In this document: one piece after another, positions 45,289-53,847 of the stretch
How positions within the stretch are numbered: the first letter of the stretch is position 1
How the letters are laid out: each line of letters opens with the position of its first letter
DNA from: Symbiodinium natans
Taxonomy: Eukaryota; Sar; Dinophyceae; Suessiales; Symbiodiniaceae
Assembly (NCBI GenBank): GCA_905221605.1
Contig: CAJNDS010000668.1
Span: 1,271,055-1,335,054, forward strand
Direction of reading: 5' to 3'
DNA length: 64,000 nt
The notes under the pieces: generated by a model
What the model was told of the DNA's origin: nothing
Database searches by the model: none
The model's input: only the letters and a program-made list of their open reading frames with translations
Position numbers and translations under genes: made by a program

Positions 45289-45584
45289 CTGCGGAGAAAG
45301 CAGGTTTAGGGATTGGGGTTTGGGGTTTAGGGTCTAGGGTTCAGGGTTCAGGGTTTAGGGTTTAGGGTTTAGGGTTTTAGGGTTTAGGGTTTTAGGGTTT
45401 AGGGTTTGCTGTTTGGGGCTTGGGGCTTGGGGTTTTTAGGGAGGGGGGGGGGCTTTCGGGTTTCACAGTTTGGAGGTTTTGGGGTTAAACCCTAAACCCT
45501 AAATCTTAAAGGTTTCAGAGTTTGGGGGTCTTGCGGTTTCAGAGTTTGAGGCTTTCTTAAGACTTCAGGGCTCATGGGCTTGGG

Positions 45585-45675
45585 GTTTAGGGTTTAGGGT
45601 TTAGGGTTTAGGGTTTAGGGTTTAGGGTTTAGGGTTTAGGGTTTAGGGTTTAGGGTTTAGGGTTTAGGGTTTAGG
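45585..45675 (+). repeat. TTTAGGG array
   Basis: About 12 perfect units. Confidence 0.97.
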
Positions 45676-45684
45676 CAAGTCAGG

Positions 45685-45900
45685 TCAGCAGTGCTTCTTG
45701 CACAACTTGCCGATGTGCGCAGTGGCGTGCAAACCATCGATCACACGGCGGACATCCTCGGCGAGCTTCGGGCAAAGGGCTGAGTGGCCTCCGCCGCCCG
45801 TTGCGATAATGACACCATTGGGCTTCCTGCTAATGGCAGGCTTCGTCATGCACAATGCACGCAAAAGTTGGAACGTGCGACGCCAGAGAGCAGAGAACCC
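45685..45900 (-). CDS. Terminal exon, 71 codons, with stop
   Basis: Minus frame FSALWRRTFQLLRALCMTKP, then NGVIIATGGGGHSALCPKLA and RRVIDGLHATAHIGKLCKKH, C, TGA. 'GVIIATGGGGHSA' suggests a nucleotide- or phosphate-binding loop, inferred only. Acceptor TTTAG at the edge of a CCCTAAA stretch. Confidence 0.9.
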   Translation of the reverse strand, partial: GFSALWRRTFQLLRALCMTKPAISRKPNGVIIATGGGGHSALCPKLAEDVRRVIDGLHATAHIGKLCKKHC

Positions 45901-45952
45901 CTAAACCCTAAACCCTGAGCCCTAAACCCTAAACTACCCTCACCGCACCAAG

Positions 45953-46010
45953 GCCATGAAGACTCTCCATGAAGACCAAAACCTTCTCCCCTATCCCCCA
46001 CAACACCCGT
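45953..46010 (+). CDS. Exon-like island
   Basis: Plus frame KAMKTLHEDQNLLPYPPQHP, acceptor CACCAAG. Confidence 0.55.
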
Positions 46011-46135
46011 AACCCCTGTAAAACCTATAAAGCCTACATAGCCCTCTAACCTCAACCCTTTACCCGAAACAATTGCTGGGTGCCAGTAATGGTGTAAGCA
46101 ACCGCAAATGAAGTTCTAAGTGCAGATACATGGTT

Positions 46136-46206
46136 CCTTAATAACCTTAATATGAGCCCTTAATAACCTTAATATGAGCCCTTAGTAACCTTAATATGAG
46201 CCCTTA
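46136..46206 (+). repeat. Three tandem units of AACCTTAATATGAGCCCTTA
   Basis: The 23-bp unit is repeated three times with one base change. Confidence 0.95.
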
Positions 46207-46274
46207 ATTGGGGACTCGATACAGCTTGTATACCCTACAAACCCAAGTGTACGTCACAACCCAAAACCCTACCT

Positions 46275-46375
46275 AAACCTTCTAAACCTTCTAAACCTTC
46301 TACACCTTCTAACCTTCTACACCTTCTAAACCTTCTAAACCTTCTAAACCTTCTAAACCTTCTAAACCCTCTAAA
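46275..46375 (+). repeat. AACCTTCTA nonamer repeat
   Basis: About ten units of AACCTTCTA grading into CCCTCTAAACCCTAAA. Confidence 0.9.
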
Positions 46376-46462
46376 CCCTAAACCCAAATTAAAAGCTAAA
46401 CCCTAAACCCTAAACCCCAAACCCTAAACCCTAAACCCTATACCCTATACCCTGAACCTTAC

Positions 46463-46540
46463 CTCAAAAAAGCCCGGAACCCGGACGCCTATGTCAACAC
46501 CTCGGATGTTGCGGTATGGTGCCCCAAGCCGCTCCTGGGT
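46463..46540 (-). CDS. Exon
   Basis: Minus frame TQERLGAPYRNIRGVDIGVR then VPGFFE. Acceptor CTAAACAG, donor GAG|GTAAGG. Confidence 0.92.
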
Positions 46541-46699
46541 CTGTTTAGGGTTTCGGGTTTAGGGTTTAGGGTTTCGGGTTTAGGGTTTAGGGTTTAGGGT
46601 TTCGGGTTTAGGGTTTAGGGTTTGGGGTTAAGGGTTTAAGGGTTTGGGGCTCAGGGCTCAGGGCTTAGGGTTGTGGACGTTGAGATCTTCCCGCTTCAG

Positions 46700-46839
46700 A
46701 AAGCAGATCTTCCAACCATGGGGGGAACCCCTGGACAAAGGGCTGCTGAGGATGCTAGAACTCGTGGCTTTGGGGTCTTGGGGGATTGTACGGCTGAGGG
46801 AACACTACGCCCCACAGCTGAAACCGAGAATTCTCGGCG
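46700..46839. CDS. Exon-like region, strand undecided
   Basis: Plus KQIFQPWGEPLDKGLLRMLE (donor GGCG|GTGTAGG). Minus QPFVQGFPPWLEDLLSEAGR plus SRFQLWGVVFPQPYNPPRPQ, with a TAG between. Neighbouring exons are minus. Confidence 0.55.
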
Positions 46840-46909
46840 GTGTAGGGTTTAGGGACCACCGGCAAACCCTGAACCCTAAACCCCTAAGCTGGCCTGAGCC
46901 CCTAAACCC

Positions 46910-46990
46910 ATAACCCTAAACCCTAAACCCCTAAACCGCTAAACCCCTAAACCCCTAAACCCCTAAACCCCTAAACCCCTAAACCCTAAA
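46910..46990 (+). repeat. CCCCTAAA octamer array
   Basis: Eight-base units, CCCCTAAA, about eight in a row. Confidence 0.9.
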
Positions 46991-47003
46991 CCCAAGACCC
47001 CAC

Positions 47004-47098
47004 TTGGAGGTTCACGGAGGGTTATACGTACCCTAGACAGGGTTTTCAGAGTCATCCTACGTACGGCCCTACTTATTTCTACCCACGAACCTCCAAGC
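47004..47098. mobile_element. ILE family C
   Basis: CTTGGAGGTTCACGGAGGG and TTCTACCCACGAACCTCCAAG-type ends; internal TACGTACGG. Confidence 0.85.
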
Positions 47099-47201
47099 AA
47101 GCCCCGAAAACCCCAAGCAGTAAACCCTAAACCCTGAACCCTAAACCCTAGTCCCTAACCCCTAAACCCTAAACCCTAAACCCTAAACCCTAACCCCAAA
47201 C

Positions 47202-47292
47202 CTTGAAGCCCCCGGGTCTCCAGCGCCACCAACGCGTCGACTTCGGTGTCCAGCGCTTGGCCTAAGCGATGCGCCAGCAAGGCCCACCGGTC
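47202..47292 (-). CDS. Exon
   Basis: Minus frame DRWALLAHRLGQALDTEVDA then LVALETRGLQ. Acceptor ACCGAG, donor CAAG|GTTTGGGG. Confidence 0.92.
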
Positions 47293-47460
47293 CTCGGTTG
47301 AGGTTTAGGGTTTAGGGTTTAGGGTTCAGGGTTTAGGGTTTGGGGTTTAGGGTTTAGGGTTTAGGGTTTTTAGGGCTTTTAGGGCTTTTAGGGTTTTTGG
47401 GGATTTAAGATTTTTTAGGGTTTAGGGTGCGTGTTCAGATGCCCCGCTGCGGCAAAGGGG

Positions 47461-47660
47461 ACCCTCAATTCAGCCTTATTTAGGGCTTAGGGTTCAGAGC
47501 CTCAAACTCACCCTCAATTAAGCCTTATTTCGGGCCCAGAAAGTAACCTCAATTCAGCCTTGGTTAGGGTTTCGGGTTTGGTACCCTAAACTCTAAACCC
47601 TAAACCATAAACCCTAAACACAACATGTCCCTCAAGTCCACTCAGCCTTATTTACGGCCT
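47461..47660 (+). repeat. Dispersed CCTCAATTCAGCCTTATTT repeats
   Basis: Four imperfect copies at about 47463, 47511, 47549 and 47636. Confidence 0.75.
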
Positions 47661-47739
47661 CGGGTTTCTCCGAACCCTCCACGCCATCCCTGGACCCCCC
47701 AAGGCCTAAGCTTAAACCCTGACCCTACTGACCGGTTTA

Positions 47740-48000
47740 GGGTTTAGGGCTTAGGGCTTCGGGTTTAAGGTTTAGGGTTTAGGGTTTAGGGTTTAGGGTG
47801 TAGGGTTTAGGGTTTAGGGTTTAGGGTTCAGAGTTTAGGGTTTAGGGTTTAGAGTTTAGGGTTTGGGGGTTGGGGTTTAGGGTTTAGGGTTTGGGATTTG
47901 GGGTTTAGGGTTTAGGGTTTAGGGTTTGGGGTTTGGGGTTTGGGGTTTGGGGTTTAGGGTTTAGGGTTTAGGGTGTGGGGTTTAGGGTTTAGGGTTTAGG
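47740..48000 (+). repeat. TTTAGGG/TTTGGGG array
   Basis: About 36 units with blocks of TTTGGGG. Confidence 0.95.
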
Positions 48001-48002
48001 GA

Positions 48003-48125
48003 TTGAGCCCGAAACCTGACATCCCAAGCCTCAGCCACTCGAAAGGCCTGGGGCCATGGCTTGCAGTGCTGTGCAAGTGCCTCCGCCCAAGGCCTGTGGC
48101 GGGCACTAGACAACCTAGCTCGGGT
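48003..48125. CDS. Exon-like island, strand undecided
   Basis: Plus DIPSLSHSKGLGPWLAVLCK; two minus frames are open too. Confidence 0.35.
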
Positions 48126-48309
48126 TTAGAGTTTAGGGCTTGGTTTAGGGTGCGATCCTTGACTCCGAACCCTAGAGAAAGGAGAGGTCTCGCTTAACGA
48201 GGGTGTCCTTTTTCCGGCTTGGGCCCACTCACCCACGCCCTATCCCCCCTAAAAGAAACAAACCCAACCCACCCACCACCCACCCACCCGTGGTACCCCC
48301 CCCCCCCGC

Positions 48310-48433
48310 CCCCCAAAGTCTCCTTCCACCCCTTCGCGGAGAACTATCAGACAGGGCGAATCTGGGTACGGCGTCCTAGAAAGGGACGGCATTTTTCACA
48401 GATCTGGACATGTGCAACCAACCTGTGCAAGCG
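48310..48433 (+). CDS. Exon
   Basis: Plus frame FHPFAENYQTGRIWVRRPRK then GRHFSQIWTCATNLCKR. A poly-C tract lies upstream. Confidence 0.65.
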
Positions 48434-48640
48434 GTTTAGGGTCTAGAGTATAGGTAACCCTAAACCCTAAGCCCTGTGCCCTAAACCCTAAACCCTAAAA
48501 ACCCGAAGCCCTACGCCCTAAACCCTAAACCTAAACCCTATAAGCCCTAAACCCTAAACCCTAAACCCTAAACCCTAAACCCTAAGCCCTAAACCCTAAA
48601 CCCTAAACCCCAAACCCCACCGACCTTGCGGCACTCCGCC

Positions 48641-48724
48641 ATGACGGACGCGTCGGCTCCCGCGCAGGAGTCCTCCAACAAGGAGAACCCCGCAGAGCTG
48701 GAGGGGGAAGACTCTCCCATTAGG
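48641..48724 (+). CDS. Three-exon gene, exon 1
   Basis: Plus frame MTDASAPAQESSNKENPAEL then EGEDSPIR. ATG at 48641 is a plausible start, though the frame is open a few codons upstream. Donor AGG|GTTTAATT. It joins 48911 in phase 0. Confidence 0.75.
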
Positions 48725-48792
48725 GTTTAATTAGGGTTTAGGGTTCAGGGTTCAGGGTTCAGGGTTTCGGGTTTCGGGTTTGGACTTGGGAG

Positions 48793-48910
48793 ACTTACCC
48801 AAAGGCTCCTATGTAGTACCCTTCTAGAGTAGTGTACGAAAGCCCCCGAAAAACCCTAACCCCTAAACCCTTAACCTACTCCATACAGGAACTACATTCA
48901 AACCTTCAAG
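48793..48910 (+). mobile_element. ILE family J inside the intron, with CCCTAAA units
   Basis: ACTTACCCAAAGGCTCC and AACTACATTCAAACCTTCAAG-type ends; telomere-like units at 48845-48870. Its CTTCAAG end is the acceptor of exon 2. Confidence 0.8.
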
Positions 48911-49014
48911 GAGGAATTCTGGCAGACAACCCTCCAAGCGATCCGCAACTCCGCCACCCCCCCCCCCGCCCAACAAGCCCAAGACACCTTGAATGAAGGA
49001 ACGCACCTTGCTGT
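48911..49014 (+). CDS. Three-exon gene, exon 2
   Basis: Plus frame EEFWQTTLQAIRNSATPPPA then QQAQDTLNEGTHLAV. Donor CTGT|GTGTAGGG. Confidence 0.92.
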
Positions 49015-49129
49015 GTGTAGGGTAAACTCTTAACCCCTAAACCCTGAACCCTAAACCCTAAACCCTAAACCCTAAACCCTCACTCCTCAACCCTAAACCC
49101 TAACCCCTGATCCCCGAGCTTGGGGTCTA
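49015..49129 (+). other. Intron made almost wholly of CCCTAAA repeats
   Basis: 115 nt from GTGTAGGG to GGTCTACAG. Between them are about ten CCCTAAA/CCCTGAA units. Splicing joins GT + G = GTG and keeps the frame. Confidence 0.85.
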
Positions 49130-49192
49130 CAGGAGGAACTCCCTCAAGCCTAAAGCAGCGGAATTCACAGGGAACGTAGCAAACAAGAGTGG
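49130..49192 (+). CDS. Three-exon gene, exon 3 with stop
   Basis: Plus frame RNSLKPKAAEFTGNVANKSG and TAG at 49190. The protein would be about 84 residues, acidic N-terminus, no family recognised. Confidence 0.88.
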
Positions 49193-49438
49193 ATAGAGCA
49201 AAGTCCAAAACCCTAAACCCCAACAACCGCTAAACCCTAAAAACCCTAAACCGCATGAACTCTAGACTCTTAGACCCAAACTCGAAACAGAAAACTTTCA
49301 GCACCCACGCCCAAGCCCTGTTTTCGCCCTCAACCCCCCCCCCCCCTCCCACCCAGCCCTCTAAAAACCCAAACCCTAAACCCCAAACCCCAAACCCCAA
49401 ACCCCAACCCAAACCCAAACCCTAAAACCCTAAACCAG

Positions 49439-49440
<2 letters not shown>

Positions 49441-49468
<28 letters not shown>
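49441..49468 (+). repeat. poly-C tract upstream of an exon
   Basis: 28 C residues ending 11 bp before the acceptor of 49480-49579; it may serve as the polypyrimidine tract. Confidence 0.9.
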
Positions 49469-49469
<1 letters not shown>

Positions 49470-49479
49470 CCCCAAAAAG

Positions 49480-49579
49480 TCCCCGATGGCTGGGAGGCAG
49501 CTGCTGAACTTGAGCAGCGATTGGTGCATGTCTGGCGCAGGGAGGTCATGAGGCTTACTTGGAAGGCCTCTTGCCCTCA
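49480..49579 (+). CDS. Exon
   Basis: Plus frame DGWEAAAELEQRLVHVWRRE then VMRLTWKASCP, helical. Acceptor AAAAAG, donor CA|GTGAGCC. The minus strand is closed. Confidence 0.93.
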
Positions 49580-49631
49580 GTGAGCCTAAACCCTAAACCC
49601 TAAACCCTAAACCCTACTTCGTATCCCCTAG

Positions 49632-49711
49632 AAATGTCCCTTGAAGACGCCCCCGGAACTCATCTGCCTAACCCTGGTTGGAATTTTTGCAAAGTCAACA
49701 AGGGCTTGCAG
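49632..49711 (+). CDS. Exon
   Basis: Plus frame MSLEDAPGTHLPNPGWNFCK then VNKGLQ. Acceptor CCCCTAG, donor CAG|GTAGGG. Its phase does not fit 49480-49579 directly, so another exon or another gene may lie between. Confidence 0.88.
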
Positions 49712-49828
49712 GTAGGGTTGGGGAGGTGTTCATCAGGGTTTAGGACCTCTTAGGCCCCAAGGCGTGTATGGATTCGGGCTTAGGGATCCTTGTGATCCTT
49801 GCAATTTACCCTTAAACCTAAACCCCAG

Positions 49829-49935
49829 TCTCAAATCCAAGAGGTATATTCCTTACTGAAATTCGTGGGGTCTAGGCTTTTGTGCTTAGGACCCCCTCGG
49901 GCAGCTTCGGCATTGCTTGTGAGGCTTTGGGGGTT
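49829..49935 (+). CDS. Exon-like island
   Basis: Plus frame QIQEVYSLLKFVGSRLLCLG then PPRAASALLVRLW, acceptor CCCCAG. Confidence 0.6.
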
Positions 49936-50065
49936 TAGGGGTATAAGGCTCAGGGTATTAGCTCTTGGGTTGAGGAGAATGGCGGGAATTTTGCGGGCTC
50001 GAACCCTCTAAGAGCCTCTGCAAGTTTGCTCACAAACCTCACAGCCAACTAACAGCCTCAAGGTG

Positions 50066-50163
50066 TACTTGGGAGCCTATTTTACCTACAGATCAGTAGC
50101 AAGTACCCGCTTTTCAGCAGGTATAACCCTGAAAACTGTTGGTAAAAAAAGGGTCCCATGTAG
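50066..50163. mobile_element. ILE family H
   Basis: CTTGGGAGCCTATTTTACCTACAG-type and GGTAAAAAAAGGGTCCCATG ends. Confidence 0.8.
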
Positions 50164-50249
50164 AGTTTAGGGGGAACACAAACTGTTTCAGGGCTGGCCC
50201 TAAACCCTAATCCCTAAACCCCAAACCCTAACCCTAAAGGTCTTTGTAG

Positions 50250-50334
50250 GCGAATTCTGGAGGCTCTACCCGCTGCCTGAGTCGAAGCTGGCGAAGTGGG
50301 CCATCATGGAGTCGTACGCTTTCCTTGGCTTAGA
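50250..50334 (+). CDS. Exon before a telomere-array intron
   Basis: Plus frame EFWRLYPLPESKLAKWAIME then SYAFLGL. Acceptor TTTGTAG, donor TTAGA|GTTTAGGG. Confidence 0.95.
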
Positions 50335-50490
50335 GTTTAGGGTTTCGGGGTTTAGGGTTTGGGGCTTAGGGTTTAGGGTTTAGGGTTTAGGGTTTAGGGT
50401 TTAGGGTTTAGGGTTTAGGGTTTAGGCTTTAGGGTTTAGGGTTTAGGGTTTAGGGTTTAGGGTTTAGGGTTTAGGCATTCCTTGGCTTAG
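50335..50490 (+). other. Telomere-repeat array acting as a GT-AG intron
   Basis: 156 nt: GTTTAGGG, then about 19 TTTAGGG units (variants TTTCGGGG, TTTGGGG), then TTCCTTGGCTTAG. The last 13 bp duplicate the exon edge at 50321-50333. Removing the segment restores the frame (GA + G). Confidence 0.9.
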
Positions 50491-50547
50491 GGTTCAAGAG
50501 GTCATCAGGAATCCCCGCAGGAGCTTGCAGCTCAACTGTTTGGTGGC
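50491..50547 (+). CDS. Exon after a telomere-array intron
   Basis: Plus frame VQEVIRNPRRSLQLNCLVA, in phase with 50250-50334. It ends at a GC donor or runs into the CCCTAAA array. Confidence 0.92.
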
Positions 50548-50792
50548 CCTAAACCCTAAATCAAACCCTAAACCCTAAACCCTAAACCCTCTATACTGAG
50601 CCGTTGTTGAGGCCTCTGCAACTGTTGTCCATGCAGTGCATATTTACACTAGGCTGGCAAAAAAAAGCGCCAACATTGAGGTCTACACCCCTGAACCACA
50701 AAGTCAAGCCATACACCTAATGCACCCTAATTACCCTGATTACACCCTAAACCCTAAACCCAAACCCTAAACCCGAAACCCTAAACCCTAAG

Positions 50793-50872
50793 CAACCTAC
50801 GTCCCCAACCCTATGCGAACGTGGAAGTGCCCCAACCCCAGCAAGGGACCCCAAGGAACTCTCAGACCCAAG
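50793..50872 (+). CDS. Exon
   Basis: Plus frame TYVPNPMRTWKCPNPSKGPQ then GTLRPK. Acceptor CCCTAAG, donor AAGA|GTTTTGGG. Confidence 0.75.
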
Positions 50873-50879
50873 AGTTTTG

Positions 50880-51122
50880 GGATAGTTTTGGGGTTTAGGG
50901 TTTAGGGTTTGGGGTTTGGGGTTTAGGGTTTAGGGTTTCGGGTTTCGGTTTAGGGTTTAGGGTTTAGGGTTTAGGGTTTAGGGTTTAGGGTTTAGGGTTT
51001 AGGGTTTAGGGTTTAGGGTTTAGGGGGTTTAGGGTTTAGGGTTTAGGGTTTAGGGTTTAGGGTTTAGGGTTTAGGGTTTAGGGTTTAGGGTTTAGGGTTT
51101 AGGGTTTAGGGTTTAGGGTTTA
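50880..51122 (+). repeat. TTTAGGG array
   Basis: About 34 units, among the longest in the window. Confidence 0.97.
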
Positions 51123-51125
51123 GGG

Positions 51126-51202
51126 AGGAGCGAGAAGCACCTTCAAAGACCGGCCGGTGATGACGGGATGTGCGTGGCTTCTTCGACTTCTTAGCATAGG
51201 TT
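51126..51202 (+). CDS. Exon with stop
   Basis: Plus frame RSEKHLQRPAGDDGMCVASS then TS and TAG. Confidence 0.6.
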
Positions 51203-51219
51203 TACAAGAAGTAGGGTTT

Positions 51220-51365
51220 GGGGTTTAGGGTTTAGGGTGTAGGGTTTAGGGTTTAGGGTTTAGGGTTTAGGGCTTAGGGCTTAGGGCTTAGGGCTTAGGG
51301 CTTAGGGCTTAGGGCTTAGGGCTTAGGGCTTAGGGCTTAGGGCTTAGGGCTTAGGGCTTAGGGTT
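51220..51365 (+). repeat. TTTAGGG array with a 14-unit CTTAGGG block
   Basis: CTTAGGG is repeated about 14 times without a break (51268-51362). Confidence 0.97.
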
Positions 51366-51396
51366 GCAAAAAAAATCGACGATCATAGGACATGAG

Positions 51397-51470
51397 CCCT
51401 TCAGACGGCGCCCGCTGTGCTTCACGAGCTTCGTCGAGAAACTTTGTGGGAAACCAAAAACTGGGAATTA
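51397..51470. CDS. Exon-like island, strand undecided
   Basis: Minus KFLDEAREAQRAPSEGLMSY looks the better; plus PFRRRPLCFTSFVEKLCGKP ends with TAG. Confidence 0.55.
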
Positions 51471-51789
51471 GCAGGAACAAACAGAAGTGTCCTGACAAAG
51501 CCTAAAACCTTAAGAATTCAACCCGAAGCCCGAAGCCCTAAACCTTCCTTGAAACACGCAGTCCTAAGCTCCAACCCCGCTAGGCCCTAGAAACCTACCT
51601 TAGGGAGCCAGAGATTAACTGGACTTTGGATTTGGGCAAAAGAACTTTCAGAGCTGCCCACCAGGGCATTTCCCCAAACTAGGGGACCCCTGATATACAG
51701 CACCTTAAACTAGTATAACACTGATTATAGGAACCCTAGACCCTAAACCCTAAACCCTGAACCCTAAACCCCTATTTTCGGAACCCCCC

Positions 51790-51868
51790 ACCAAAGAAAA
51801 CCCGAAGTCGAGATGCTGGAGCACCGGGCCGTTGTGCTCGTCGCAGAAAAGTGAGGCGCGGACACCTC
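51790..51868 (-). CDS. Exon
   Basis: Minus frame ASLFCDEHNGPVLQHLDFGF then SLVGG. Clear coding character. Confidence 0.88.
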
Positions 51869-52076
51869 TTATGGATCCCTTGGGGACTTTAGCTAGCTCA
51901 TGGGCCCTTGGGGTCTCAACGATCGCTATAACTAGGGTTCAGGGTTTAGGGTTTAGGGTTTAGGGTGTAGGGCGTAGGGTTTAGGGTCCAGGGTTTAGGG
52001 TTTAGGGTTCAGGGTCCAGGGTCCAGGGTTTAGGGTTTAGGGTTTAGGGTTTAGGGTGTAGGGTGTAGGGTGTCGG

Positions 52077-52168
52077 GTGTTCCCCCTTATACTAACAGTC
52101 CTGAATAGGGATTATGATAGGCGGCACTGTAATCCCTAATAAGGACTGCTAGTATAGGGGGGAACAAC
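52077..52168 (-). mobile_element. ILE family D
   Basis: TGTTCCCCCTTATACTAACA and GTATAGGGGGGAACAACCC inverted. On the minus strand GTTGTTCCCCCC is the GT donor of exon 52169-52267. Confidence 0.92.
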
Positions 52169-52267
52169 CCAAACTTTAGCGCTTGTCGATTTTTTCTCCA
52201 AGGGTTCTTTAAGACCAAGCCCTATCATGACCAGGTTTCGGTTTCGGGGCTTCGCGAGCCTTAAGGC
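52169..52267 (-). CDS. Minus-strand gene, exon 3 of those seen
   Basis: 33 codons in phase 0: ALRLAKPRNRNLVMIGLGLK then EPLEKKSTSAKVW. Acceptor TTCCCTCATACAG, donor TGG|GTTGTTCC from ILE D. Confidence 0.92.
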
Positions 52268-52334
52268 CTGTATGAGGGAAGAGTACTTAGAAAATTGCAA
52301 GACCTGCGAATTAAGGAACAGACCTCAAGCTATG

Positions 52335-52492
52335 GCAAAACCCTGATCGTGATTCGAGGTTGAAGTCCTACATAGCCCACACCCTTCGCCCTCAACCCAA
52401 ACCCTGGAAGCACCCCAGAGACCTCAAAACAAAAGCCCAAAAGCTCTGCAGCCTCCATCCGAATAAATCGCAAGGGACGGTCACTTGTGGCA
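52335..52492 (-). CDS. Minus-strand gene, exon 2
   Basis: Minus frame ATSDRPLRFIRMEAAELLGF then FEVSGVLPGFGLRAKGVGYV. Acceptor CTGTAAG. The frame continues from 52623-52715 across ILE A. Confidence 0.85.
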
Positions 52493-52622
52493 CTTACAGG
52501 GTTTAGGGCTACAGGGGTAAGATGATAATGAGGGTACTTTTTTGGGGCCGGGGGGGGGGGGGTGGTTACTGTTATCAGGGAACCTTGAATCAAAGAAAGG
52601 GTAAAGGGTAGCATTGGGCTAC
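52493..52622 (-). mobile_element. ILE family A as a GT-AG intron
   Basis: ACTTG|GTAGCCCAATGCTACCC (minus) is the donor end. The far inverted end is degraded (GGCTACAGGGGTAAG on plus), followed by a short TTTAGGG stretch and TAAG. TG|T restores the codon. Confidence 0.85.
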
Positions 52623-52715
52623 CAAGTTTCCCGGGTCATTCTGAACTGTAATATTGCTGTCGAGTTATGTGCAACATGGGGCTTTGGGAGTGCGACAGAT
52701 TGACCATCCCAAGCC
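52623..52715 (-). CDS. Minus-strand gene, exon 1 of those seen
   Basis: Minus frame GQSVALPKPHVAHNSTAILQ then FRMTRET. Acceptor TTTAG|GGCTTGG. Confidence 0.75.
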
Positions 52716-52800
52716 CTAAACCCTCAACCCAAAGCTCTCAATCCTAAACCCTAAACCCTAAACCCTGAACCCTAAACCCTAAACCCTACATCCCAGTTAC

Positions 52801-52876
52801 CCAACCGACTCTCTCCTTCCGGGGCGCCTCGTGCGGCCAACGCCCTGAGGACGGCCAGGGCACCCAGGGGGCCGTC
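52801..52876 (-). CDS. Exon, possibly same gene
   Basis: Minus frame DGPLGALAVLRALAARGAPE then GESRL. Acceptor CGAAAG, donor TTGG|GTAACTGG. Its phase does not match 52715 with the simplest acceptor. Confidence 0.7.
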
Positions 52877-53142
52877 CTTTCGTGCATGGGTTTCCCTACT
52901 CAGGGCTTTAGGGTTTAGGGTTTAGGGTTTAGGACTTAGGGTTTAGGGTTTAGGGTTTAGGGTTTGGGGTTTAGGGTTTAGGGTTTAGGGTTTGGGGTTT
53001 GGGGTTTGGGGTTTGGGGGTTTATAGGGTTGGGGTTTTGGGTCTAGGGCGTAGGGTTTAGGCTGGTTTGGGGGCTGGGGCTAGTAACTATCCCTAAGCCC
53101 CTATATATTGTGAGCTTTGGGCTGCCACCAGCTTTCCAAGAC

Positions 53143-53220
53143 AAGCATCCGTCTCGCAAGAGCCGGCAGAGCCGTTTGGAGCCTCCCACCATGAGGCTGC
53201 AGGAGAGGCTGGGGGAATCC
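53143..53220 (+). CDS. Basic exon
   Basis: Plus frame KHPSRKSRQSRLEPPTMRLQ then ERLGESEAL. Confidence 0.65.
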
Positions 53221-53319
53221 GAAGCCCTAAGCCCTAAAAAACTCTAAGCCCGAAGCCATAAACCCTAAACCCTAAACCCTAAACCCTAAACCCTAAAACC
53301 TAGGAAGGGCTCGAAGCCC

Positions 53320-53385
53320 CCTTAGTCCTTAACAGGGATTCTAAGAAGGGAATGCTATAATCTCTATGAAGGAAACATCCCCAAG
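53320..53385. mobile_element. ILE family D, degraded
   Basis: AGTCCTTAACAGGGATTCTA and ACATCCCCAAGG. Confidence 0.6.
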
Positions 53386-53434
53386 GTTTAGGGGTTTAGG
53401 ACTTGGGGTTTAGGGTTTAGGGGTTTTGAGTCTA

Positions 53435-53509
53435 GGGAGAGAATCCTAGGGGCTACTTTGGGCGACTTGGTATAGGGACTCAACATAGCGCCCAAGATGG
53501 CCACAGGTG
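53435..53509 (-). CDS. Exon
   Basis: Minus frame PVAILGAMLSPYTKSPKVAP then RILSL. Acceptor CACAG, GA donor. Confidence 0.85.
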
Positions 53510-53635
53510 CTGTGTATGTAGGGCTTAGGCTTTAGAGGGTTCGAGGCTCTTCTGTGTAAACCCTGAACCCTAAACCCTAAACCCTAAACCCTAAACGTCT
53601 TTAGGCCTTCGGGGCTTTCGGGTTTCAGGGTTCAG

Positions 53636-53668
53636 GCTCAAGAGCGCCACATTCTACTCCGGAAGGGT
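53636..53668 (+). CDS. Very short exon
   Basis: Frame LKSATFYSGR, acceptor GTTCAG, donor AAGG|GTTGAGGG. Confidence 0.5.
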
Positions 53669-53847
53669 TGAGGGTTAAAGGTTGAGGGTTGAGGGTTTAC
53701 TACTATTTACTTAAGAACCCACGAAAACTGAAAAGTAATAATCCCCACAATACCCTTGTAAGGAAGAATATGTTTTTCTTTTTTTTTTTGGGGGGGGGGG
53801 GAGGTTCTTAACCAACTGGTAGTTTAGGGCTCAGGGTTCAGGATTTC

